NCBI GenBank assembly: GCA_030844895.1
Contig: CM061224.1
Coordinates: forward strand, 72,238,567 to 72,302,566
DNA from: Ambrosia x helenae
Lineage: Eukaryota > Streptophyta > Magnoliopsida > Asterales > Asteraceae
Direction: 5' to 3'
DNA: 64,000 bases
How positions within the stretch are numbered: the first letter of the stretch is position 1; each line of letters opens with the position of its first letter. Shown in pieces: positions 55,954 to 64,000 of this stretch. Both the position numbers and the translations under genes were made by a program. The notes under the pieces were generated by a model. It was not told where the DNA came from. It did no database searches and was given only the letters and a program-made list of their open reading frames with translations.

Positions 55954-56865
55954 ATGGCTCTGGACCGATGGGCTGCAATGGTTCAGGAGGTAAAGAAGCT
56001 AGAAGAGGCGGGTATTCTCCGAAAGACCAAATATCATACCTGGGTGGCAAACCCAGTCATGGTCAAGAAACACGATGGCACCTGGCGCATGTGTGTTGAC
56101 TACAAGACCTCAATAAGGCGTGTCCGAAAGATGCATACCCGCTCCCTGAGATTGACCTCAAGGTGGACTCGTTAGCACCGTTCAAGTTCAAGTGCTTTCT
56201 CGATGCCTACAAGGGATACCATCAGATAAAAATGGCCCGAGAAGATGAAGATAAGACCGCATTCCATACCGACGTAGGCATTTATTGTTACACAAAGATG
56301 CCTTTTGGGTTGAAGAATGCGGGAGAACGTATCAAAGGCTAATGCATCAAGCATTTGAGAATCAAATAGGCCGGAACCTCGAGGTCTATGTTGATGACTT
56401 GGTCATCAAAAGTTACACCGAAGAAGATATTATCGCAGACGTCGAAGAAACTTTTAGAACGTTGCGAGAATACAACATTAAGTTGAATCCAGGAAAGTGT
56501 TCTTTTGGAGTTGAAGAAGGTAAAATCCTCGGAGTCGTGGTCTCTAAGGATGGCTTCCGGGTCAATCCTGAAAAAGTAGCAGCTATCATCAACATGCCAT
56601 CCCCGGCTACGCTAAAGGAAGCACAGACCCTCAATGGGAGATTGGCAGCTATCAACCACTTTTTGGCACGACATGAAGAGCGATCTCTCCCTTTTATATC
56701 TACATTAAAGGATTACCTCAACAAGAATAAGTTCAAGTGGACAGAAGAAGCAGAAAAGGCGTTCCAGGAAATGAAAGTTTTCGTAGGCAACCTACCAATG
56801 CTCACAGCCCCTAAGCGGGATGAAGTTCTAAGGATGTACCTGGCAGCCGAACATCATGGGGTCGG
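55954..56865 (+). pseudogene. Tat gypsy reverse transcriptase
   Basis: ALDRWAAMVQEVKKLEEAGI, VKKHDGTWRMCVDYK, KCFLDAYKGYHQIKM, KMPFGLKNAG and the active site YVDDLVIKS (about 56392-56418), then PGKCSFGVEEGKILG and TLNGRLAAINHFLAR. Frameshifts near 56125, 56300 and 56340. Broken at 56865 by a MITE. Copies element RNA into DNA in functional relatives; not functional here. Confidence 0.8.
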
Positions 56866-57510
56866 TTAATGCGGTAAAATATCGGTTATCGGTCAAGGAC
56901 CGATATTTAGGATATCGATTATCGCGGTGAGATATCGGTGGGATATTGGTAATTAAAGAATATATATATATATATACATATATACACACACATATTATAA
57001 AAATAATAATAGTAAGATCAATATATAAAACGTAAAACACTTTGTAACAAATTAAAAAATCTTTAGGGTCAAATCTGACCAAAACTTAACATTATGAGTT
57101 TAAATATTATTTAGGTAAAAAAGAATTAAAGGAAATAATATGATACATGTTGGTAAACCCTAAAAACAAAACATCCGTCAGTGTCTTCTCTCCTCCATTG
57201 TAGGTTCTTCCTCCCGTCGTCTTTAGCACAGGTTCATCTCAATATCCTTTTCTTTTACAGACCTTCATATTCATCCTCATCCCTATTACATCTCTGTTCT
57301 ACCTAATTGCTATCAAAATGAGCCAAAAAAAAAAAAACAAACTGATATTCTCACCGATACAACCGATATTCTCACCGATACAACCGATATTTTGGAAGCC
57401 ATATCGGCCGAAATTATCAGAACTGAGATAGGGACCGATATAAGCCCCTATGACCGATAACCGAGATAGCACCGATATATCACCGAGATATCACCGATAT
57501 TGACTGCTTA
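56866..57510. mobile_element. MITE with TATCGGT-rich arms inside Tat pol
   Basis: The left arm starts TTAATGCGGTAAAATATCGG; the inverted right arm starts TAAGCAGTCAATATCGG. The arms are filled with CCGATAT/ATATCGG units on both sides (56870-56950 and 57340-57500). Coding sequence of pol continues on either side. A clear 8-bp duplication is not visible; hAT-like is a guess. Confidence 0.65.
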
Positions 57511-58250
57511 GAGTGTCGTCTTGCTAGTCGAAAGAGGAAGCCTACAAACACCTGTTTATTACATCAGACGGGTTCTCTCTGATCCGGAAACCAGATATCC
57601 AACATTAGAGAAACTAGTGTTAGCCCTAGTGCATGCATCTCGTCGGCTACGCCGGTACTTTCAGGCACATAAGATCGAAGTACTAACCGGTTTCCAGCTA
57701 GCACAGGTGCTAAACCGACAAGAAGTCTCCGGGAGATTGGAAAATTGGGCTATTTAACTAGGGGCCCTGGATATAAGTTTTACGAAAAGAACGTCCATCA
57801 AAGGACAAGTCATTGCAGACTTCATGGCAGAAATCCCGGAGGGAGAAGAAGTCTCACTAATCAAGAACAAAGTCACAGTTACACCAGATGACGAAGGTTC
57901 AGCATGGCAGTTATATACGGACGGGTCCTCTAACAGGAAGGGGGCAGGAGCAGGATTGATGCTGGTTAGCCCGGAAGGGGCAAGGTTCTTATATGCCCTA
58001 CGCTTCGATTGCGAATGTTCCAATAATCAATCAGAATATGAAGCATTATTGACCGGTATGCGCATGGCCCTGTCAATGGGTGCAAGGAAGGTTGACCCTC
58101 ATGTGGACTCGTTGCTAGTTAACAACCAGGTTAATGAGTCTTATGAGGCCCGGGATGATACGATGGCAAAGTATCTAGAAAAAAACAAGGGAACTGATGT
58201 CCAGGTTCGAAAAAATCACGTTGATTCACGTACGGAGGCACAAGAATGAC
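57511..58250 (+). pseudogene. Tat gypsy RNase H regions
   Basis: First the end of the RT-linked RNase H (VYYIRRVLSDPETRYPTLEK, RRLRRYFQAHKIEVLT), then a second, archaeal-type RNase H: WQLYTDGSSNRKGAGAGLML, CSNNQSEYEALLTGMRMAL. A TAA at 57755 breaks the frame. The dual RNase H supports Tat-lineage membership. Confidence 0.75.
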
Positions 58251-59600
58251 ATCGCGGATGCTCTTAGCAAGTTGGCGTCCTCGGGTACCGAGGAAGAAGT
58301 CCACATTGAAACCCTGAAACAGCCATCGACTCCAGTATCGGTAGTACACAGTATTCACGCAGTAGAAGTATCATGGATGACACCTATCCAACAATATCTG
58401 GAACATGGTACCCTGCCGGAAAACAAGGGTGAGGCCATGAAAATCCGCACCAAGGCTCTACAGTATGAGCTGCACGAGGGTGTTTTGTACCGAAAATCAT
58501 ACCTTGGACCAGCTTTGCGTTGTCTCGCGCCATTAGAAGCAAGGTTCTTAATACAGGAAATCCACGCGGGTATATGTGGTATACACGCAGGTCCCCAACC
58601 GTGGTCGCCAAAATAATGAATGCATGCTATTTTTGGTCGGGCATGCATAACATGGCCATGGAGGAACTGCAGAAGTGCATCAGTTGCCAAAGGTATGCAC
58701 CACAAACTCTGCGACCCAAGAATAACTTAATACCTGTCACGACAGCCTGACCCTTCCAGAAGTGGGAGTGGATTTAGTAGGACCATTTTCCCTGGTCCCC
58801 GGGAAGCTCAAATACTTATTGGTTGCTATTGATTATTTCACGAAGTCGGTTGAAGCCAAGCCACCGGCAAAAATTGAGGCGGAAAATATCCGTAAGTTCT
58901 TGTGGGAATACATCGTCTGCAGGTTTGGCATCCCACTATACCTTGTAAGTGACAACGGAACGCAGTTCGCGGATAGGACCCTACAAGAATGGTGCAAAGG
59001 GTTGCACATCCAGCAGGTCTTCACATCCGTCGCTCATCCTCAGGGCAACGGTCAAGTGGAAAGAGCTAACCGAAGTATACTAGAGGGGATCAAGAAAAGG
59101 TTGGACTCCGAGGGCAAATCATGGGTTGAACAGCTACCACACGTACTGTGGGCCCACCGGACCATGCCAAAAACCAGTAACGGTGAAACACCATTCATCC
59201 TGACTATTGGATCCGAGGCAATGGTCCCAGCTGAAATTGGCGTTCCGACATTACGGAGGAGCAACAGTACTTCCGAGAACGAGCAATTACTACGTCAGAA
59301 TTTGGAGGCATTAGAGGAACGTCGGGAGATGGCTAGTATCAATGAAGCCCACTATAAAAGGCTATTGGAAAAATACTACAACAAACGGGTTCTCGAAAGG
59401 TCTTCAAGGTTGGAGAACTAGTCATGCGGGAAAATGAAGCAAGCAGATCCCAGCCGCAAGGAAAGCTCGGGCCAAATTAGGAAGGACCATATGAGATAGC
59501 TGAGGTGTTAGGAAAAGGGGCATATTCCCATAAACAGTTGAATGGTGAACTGGTCCCGCGAACCTGGAATGCAGCCCAGCTCAAGAAATATTACCTCTAA
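58251..59600 (+). pseudogene. Tat gypsy integrase and pol end
   Basis: A zinc-binding HHCC remnant (near GIHAGPQPW... and CYFWSGM, CISCQRYA) precedes the catalytic core: GVDLVGPFSLVPGKLKYLLV, LVSDNGTQFADRTLQ, GNGQVERANRSILEG, with D,D35E spacing intact. Stops and frameshifts occur near 58614, 58750 and 59420. The tail (EIAEVLGKGAYSH, RTWNAAQLKKYYL) ends with TAA at 59598-59600. Confidence 0.8.
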
Positions 59601-59937
59601 CTGCATCTCAGCCAAGGGCATACTGCCAAAAACATGGCATTACAATTTACTAATGTTTATTCCTTATGTAGGATTAACCAATTGTTTTACACGGTGAGCC
59701 GTGTTTTCATATTATTTAATAAGACGCCTCTAACGGCAACATTTTTAATTACACAAACGTACATACAAAACATGCGTGTTCATATTTAATGAAAACATTT
59801 CAACTGATTTGTTAAACATTACATCAGTATGGTAGGAGGCAGGACAAAAATCCGATTGCCATCACAAAAAACTATCCTACCTTAACAAAAAGAGCTAGCC
59901 AAAAAAGGTGCCTCATAGGGCCTCACTATACATAACA
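59601..59937. other. Tat element region after pol
   Basis: Non-coding; no LTR start recognised. Confidence 0.5.
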
Positions 59938-60176
59938 TTAACAAGTACTTGCACTAACATAAGCCTTACCATCAAGGATTGCTAACACCTTTGCAGGGGT
60001 GTATAGCAAATCTCCGGCAGGAGCAAAACCAGGAAGTATCGGGTCACCAAACGGGCCTTCCCCCGCAAAGACCACGCCTGGCTCCGCATCAGGCCCCTCT
60101 TGCACAAGGGGAGGGGGTTCCCCTACAACAACCATTCCCATATCCAGGTGCTGAGGAACTTCTTGAATTCCAGGGT
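59938..60176 (-). CDS. Antisense accessory ORF of Tat element, C-terminal part
   Basis: A minus-strand open frame runs from the LTR insertion at 60176 to a TGA at 59938 (PGIQEVPQHLDMGMVVVGEP, PGFAPAGDLLYTPAKVLAIL, DGKAYVSASTC end). Tat-lineage elements often carry an extra antisense ORF between pol and 3' LTR, and position and orientation fit. The upstream part is cut off by the gypsy insertion; Met codons farther upstream lie in LTR sequence and are not real starts. Function unknown. Confidence 0.45.
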
Positions 60177-61726
60177 GTAACACCCCAACCGATGGCGGAA
60201 ACATCGGGATGTCACATATTGATGATTGTTTCAGTAGCACATGGTATAAATTGGAATTTTAAATAATTTAGTCATAACATAAATATCCAAAATAAAGTGA
60301 TGTCTAGAAATCCCAAATACATGATAACAAAAAAAGCAATAACTTCAAATAACTTCAAAATAAACTTCATAATAATCCTCATGCATACTCTAAGCCTCAG
60401 CTTCGTTGTTACCTGAAACATGTTAATTTTGAAAATATTTTTGGGTCAACAAAAGTTGGTGAGAATTACATAGGTTTTGATAATCGAATAAAACATGTAC
60501 AATTCAACTGTCATGGCAAGTCTAGTCCATATGTGAAAACATACTAGAAGTAAATCGAGTGCATAATCAACCCTTGAGACTGTTATATTGTGGTCCATCC
60601 CATACGCTCATGGTTCACTCGATTATGTTATGCGATAACAATTACCCACGCTACCTATGTAGGAGGCACGTATCCGGGTGGGATTGTCAGTCCAATAGAT
60701 CTATCATTGTATACCGTCGGCTGATCAATGTTAATGATTATGCTAGAATATTGTGCTTACCCTAGTCATGTTTAAGACATAATGCAACATGGAAAAACAC
60801 ATAGACACTTTATGATTGAATTGCATATAGAATGTTGTAACATGTTTCACCCCAAAAATAGTGAAAAATACAAAAGGGGCTATGAAAAACTCACCTTAGC
60901 AAAATGTTATGTCTCGTGAAGATAGAGTGTGTGTTGCCCAACAATGCCAAGTATTATCCTATAATTAAGGTAATAAATATGTCTAAGTCTTCCTAGTCTA
61001 CAAATATATTGTAGGGCTTCAAATTGAGGATACGTGCTCGTTTGATTAATAAATAAAATGTTTAATAAATAAGAGAAATTTGATAAATAAATAAACAAAA
61101 GTCTTTTTGTAAATTTTAAATTAAAGATGGTCACAATAATAAGTTTTAGTATGAAAATAATTTTTATAAAATTATTTTCTTAAAAATAGAATATTAAATC
61201 TATTTATTTCAAATTGTCAAAATATAACTTTAATATTTAAAAATACTAAAATTAAAGAATTATTAAATTAAAAATTGTATTTCTGTTCCAAATAAATAGA
61301 AATAATTTATATAAAATTTTGGTGCAAAAATATTGAAAAATGAATTTATTATGATTTATATATGATTAAAACTAACAAAAATTTATTAAAAATATTAAAT
61401 AAATGATTTTTCAGAAATAAAAATCATTTCAGAAAATTTTATTGTTATAAAAACTCAGAATAATTTTTGTGGAAATTTATAAAATTGTTTTGACATTTTT
61501 ATAGAATTTTATAAATATAATAGAATAAACTTGAATTATTTATTATATATATTAAATAAATAAATTTTTGAAAACTAAAAATTGTATGTTAAACTTTTCC
61601 ACTAGAATAACATAAAATAATTTTTGTAGAATTTATAAAATAGTTTTAGTATTTTATAATGAATTTTCAAAAAATACAAGGGATTATATATATAGATACT
61701 TAAATAAAAAGAATTGTTTGTTGATG

Positions 61727-61800
61727 CCATGGTTCGAACCCGGGCCCTTGGCCGGTTCGTTGGTTTCAAATCACAAGCCCAGACCAACTGGTCTGGACCC
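61727..61800 (-). promoter_or_regulatory. tRNA-like module
   Basis: Minus strand GACCAGTTGG (A-box-like) and GGTTCGAACC (61731-61740). The A-box side contains a perfect 8-bp stem CCAGACCA/TGGTCTGG (61779-61796). Confidence 0.55.
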
Positions 61801-61884
61801 TGAGAACGTTTAATCTATGGTTAATTTAATTATATGATATAAGGAAACTGATTTATATTCTTTTAAAATGAAAAGATTAAAACC

Positions 61885-61963
61885 GTTTACACGGGACTCG
61901 AACCCGCGTGTGTGGACAAACAAACATCAGACACAACCACTTGATCTAGATCAGTGGTTGTGT
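61885..61963 (-). promoter_or_regulatory. tRNA-like module with covarying 33-bp palindrome
   Basis: Minus strand TAGATCAAGTGG (A-box) and GGTTCGAGTCC (61894-61904). The palindrome at 61931-61963 is centred on GATCTAGATC and is equivalent to 23247-23279. Confidence 0.65.
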
Positions 61964-62539
61964 TTGATTCCAGTTCATTTATTTTATAAAACCATGTACT
62001 GATTGGTGTTCTTCCCAATTGTAAACGTCCGTGCCCTAGATTTAACAATTGTTTGATTCACACAACAATAACCCAATTAATCATAGGGTTATTGTTGTGT
62101 GAATGCCGATGATTAAAACCCACATGAAAAACATCACTTACAAACACGAACCCGTAGGAATTGCCCAGTCAACAGAAAAGTCAACACGAGCTTGATTGCT
62201 TCGAATGATGATTCAATAACAGAAATTGAAGGTTGTGAGAGAGTTTTCGGCGATTGTAGAAGGAATGGGGAGGTCCAATTTATAGTGAGAAGGTTGGGTT
62301 GATGGAATTGGTAAGTTTGACCTCGAATTGAATGGGTGACGCGTAATTGGGTAAATTTGGTATGAATTAAAGATAATTGCTCGTGTGTTGTACGCGTAAT
62401 AGACCGGAAATCACGAAATCATACCAAATCTGGATCAAAACGCGTGTAATTGGCTTGATTTTGGCAAATTGTGGAGTCAACTGTGAAGAACTAAAACACG
62501 TGATATAATAATTGTACGCTGGGATTTATAACAAGTGTA

Positions 62540-62615
62540 TGTGTAGACCAGATGGTTGAGCTTGTTGTGATGGTTAACCCGGCTTGGGGCGCGGGTTCGA
62601 TTCCCGGCCCAAGCA
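62540..62615 (+). promoter_or_regulatory. Opposed tRNA-like module
   Basis: A-box TAGACCAGATGG (62544-62555) and B-box GGTTCGATTCC (62594-62604), upstream of the LTR TATA box, plus strand. Confidence 0.6.
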
Positions 62616-62790
62616 TACTATTTTTTTGGCAATTTATGTATATATATATATATATATATATTATATAAGTAATATAGTATTAGGGTTCCAAATGTGTCTC
62701 AATAATAATTAAAAGCGAATAATAATAATGAATTTGACGTTTTTATTCCAAATTGATAGTAACGTACAAGTATTAATGCGTAATGTTACA

Positions 62791-62805
62791 GTCTCCCCTA
62801 CTTTT
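62791..62805 (-). promoter_or_regulatory. Polypurine tract
   Basis: Minus strand AAAAGTAGGGGAGAC, identical to 24120-24134. Confidence 0.75.
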
Positions 62806-64000
62806 AGGAACTTTGTCCCGAAGTTGGAGTTGGAGAGTCTGGTGGAAAAAGATGTGGGTATTTAGACTTCATCTGGTCTTTACGTTCCCAAGTGAACTCT
62901 GGACCTCGTTTAGATTCCCAACGAACCTTAACGATCGGAATGCGACTGCGCTTGAGTTTCTTGACTCCAGTATCAACGATCTCGACGGGTTTCTCGATAA
63001 TGTGCATAGTTTCATCGATTTGCACATCTTCAAGAGGAACATGGAGGTTCTCATCTGCTAAGCATTTCTTGAGATTCGAAACATGAAAAGTTGGGTGAAC
63101 ATTGCTTAGCTCAGGTGGAAGATCAAGTTTGTAAGCCACTTTTCCAATCCTGTCAAGAATTTTGAATGGGCCTACGTATCGAGGAGCTAGTTTTCCTTTT
63201 CTACCGAAGCGAATCACTCCCTTCCAAGGGGATACCTTAAGAAGTACAAGGTCCCCAACTTGAAATTCCAAGGGTTTACGACATTTATCAGCATAACTCT
63301 TCTGACGACTTCTAGCCTTGAGAAGATTATCCTGAATGAGTTGGATTTTGTCTGTGGTTTCCTGGATTAGTTCGGGTCCAGTGATCCGGGCTTCACCAAC
63401 CTCAGTCCAACAGACAGGTGAACGACATTTACGACCATAGAGTGCCTCGAAAGGAGCCATGTTAATGCTGGCATGATAACTGTCGTTGTATGAAAACTCG
63501 ACCAAAGGAAGATGAGAATCCCATGCGCCACCAAAATCGATGACACATGCCCTGAGCATATCCTCAAGTGTCTGGATGGTCCGTTCAGTCTGACCATCTG
63601 TTTGAGGGTGATAAGCAGTGCTCAGGTTCAACTTGGTACCCAAAGCATCTTGTAAGGAATCCCAAAAGTGAGAGGTGAAACGACCATCACGATCAGAAAT
63701 AATGTCCAAGGGTATACCATGACGACATACGATTTCACTTACGTACATCTTTGCCAACCTTTCCACAGAATACTTCTCACGAATAGGTAAGAAGTGGGCT
63801 GATTTGGTCAAACGATTGACGATTACCCAAATGCTGTCAAAACCTTTGGGTGTATGGGGGAGTTTAGTGATGAAGTCCATTGCTATGCTCTCCCATTTCC
63901 ATACAGGAATTTCTGGTTCTTCGAGCATACCAGATGGTCGTTGATGTTCAGCCTTGACCTTTGAACAAGTGAGGCATTTTGCAACGAAAAGAGCAATATC
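62804..64000 (-). CDS. pol: Gypsy pol, integrase to chromodomain-like end (partial)
   Basis: Open from the window edge to the stop at 62804, nearly identical to the end of 24133-28800. It shows the second half of the HHCC zinc finger (CLTCSKVKAEH), the integrase core with MDFITKLP, SDRDGRF and QTER (D,D35E), and the C-terminal VKVRWESKRGPEFTWER segment. One visible difference near the core is VNRLTKSAHF where the other copy has VDRLTKSAHF; this Asp is conserved in the family but is not one of the three catalytic residues. No stop or frameshift in about 400 codons. Confidence 0.9.
   Translation of the reverse strand, partial: DIALFVAKCLTCSKVKAEHQRPSGMLEEPEIPVWKWESIAMDFITKLPHTPKGFDSIWVIVNRLTKSAHFLPIREKYSVERLAKMYVSEIVCRHGIPLDIISDRDGRFTSHFWDSLQDALGTKLNLSTAYHPQTDGQTERTIQTLEDMLRACVIDFGGAWDSHLPLVEFSYNDSYHASINMAPFEALYGRKCRSPVCWTEVGEARITGPELIQETTDKIQLIQDNLLKARSRQKSYADKCRKPLEFQVGDLVLLKVSPWKGVIRFGRKGKLAPRYVGPFKILDRIGKVAYKLDLPPELSNVHPTFHVSNLKKCLADENLHVPLEDVQIDETMHIIEKPVEIVDTGVKKLKRSRIPIVKVRWESKRGPEFTWERKDQMKSKYPHLFPPDSPTPTSGQSS

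Larger units (their letters stand above)
52992..60176 (+). mobile_element. Tat-lineage Ty3/gypsy element, decayed and interrupted
   Basis: Contains an LTR end with TATA box, a TGGCGCC-type primer site, gag, protease, RT, two RNase H-like regions and integrase in order, with many stops. The second, archaeal-type RNase H is the hallmark of the Tat lineage. A MITE interrupts pol at 56866-57510, and another gypsy element is inserted at 60176/60177. The 3' LTR is beyond the window. Confidence 0.75.
60177..62790 (-). repeat. 3' LTR, second gypsy element
   Basis: TGTAACACCCCAACCG...ATGTTACA, 2614 bp. Carries two sense tRNA-like modules (61727-61800 and 61885-61963) and one opposed module (62540-62615), plus a TATA-like CTATAAAT on the minus strand near 62280. 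Confidence 0.85.
60177..64000 (-). mobile_element. Second chromovirus-type gypsy element (partial)
   Basis: 3' LTR, polypurine tract and the C-terminal part of pol on the minus strand; runs off the window. Same family as 21649-31809 but with a diverged LTR. The left flank CAGGG (60172-60176) is the candidate target duplication. Confidence 0.85.

Overview
This is plant nuclear DNA, dense in repeats and poor in genes. The best lineage clue is the accessory retrotransposon reading frame at 1.3-4.9 kb (pattern DFL..., DFWSNA, LND, QFKYL, YPRFLQ), which I know from repeat-rich daisy-family (Asteraceae) genomes. That placement is inference. Nearly everything recognisable is a transposable element or a relic of one. 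I see no intact host gene, no tRNA or rRNA gene and no CRISPR array.

Layout. 1-8.5 kb: a minus-strand Ty1/copia gag (7937 down to 5420, resuming 203 down to 1) is split by a 5.2 kb LTR-bounded element (204-5414, GCACT duplication) that carries only an accessory frame. 8.6-12.2 kb: a Mutator-like MITE and a Helitron. 12.4-16.1 kb: a 5'-truncated L1-type LINE with a 16-bp duplication, itself split by a solo LTR. 16.5-19.7 kb: an RTE/SINE-type tail and a second L1 ORF2 on the minus strand. 20.5-32.2 kb: a Helitron split by a complete, very young 10.16 kb Ty3/gypsy chromovirus-type element with one uninterrupted gag-pol frame. 33.0-36.3 kb: a hAT element containing a Helitron, a SINE and a second hAT. 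37.0-38.7 kb: two foldback elements bounded by TA microsatellites. 39-40.65 kb: an inverted gypsy LTR relic. 42.4-49.5 kb: a CACTA element holding a LINE fragment and a gypsy LTR relic; the relic is split by a PIF/Harbinger-type element with an intact, intron-containing Myb/SANT-like gene. 49.9-50.6 kb: a complete Cassandra TRIM with 5S rRNA-like LTRs. 50.6-52.0 kb: an RTE LINE end split by a hAT MITE. 52.1-52.9 kb: exons of a broken host gene. 53.0-60.2 kb: a decayed Tat-lineage gypsy element on the plus strand. 60.2 kb to the end: a second chromovirus-type element inserted into it and running off the window.

The insertions can be ordered from target-site duplications, at least nine of which are readable by eye. 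The most unusual theme is RNA polymerase III-type sequence inside LTRs. Several gypsy LTRs carry tRNA-like A/B-box modules, one of which overlaps a 33-bp palindrome that changes by compensated substitutions between subfamilies, and the Cassandra LTRs carry 5S sequence. A second theme is coding capacity in non-autonomous elements: the accessory-only LTR element and the Harbinger element with a Myb-like gene but no transposase.
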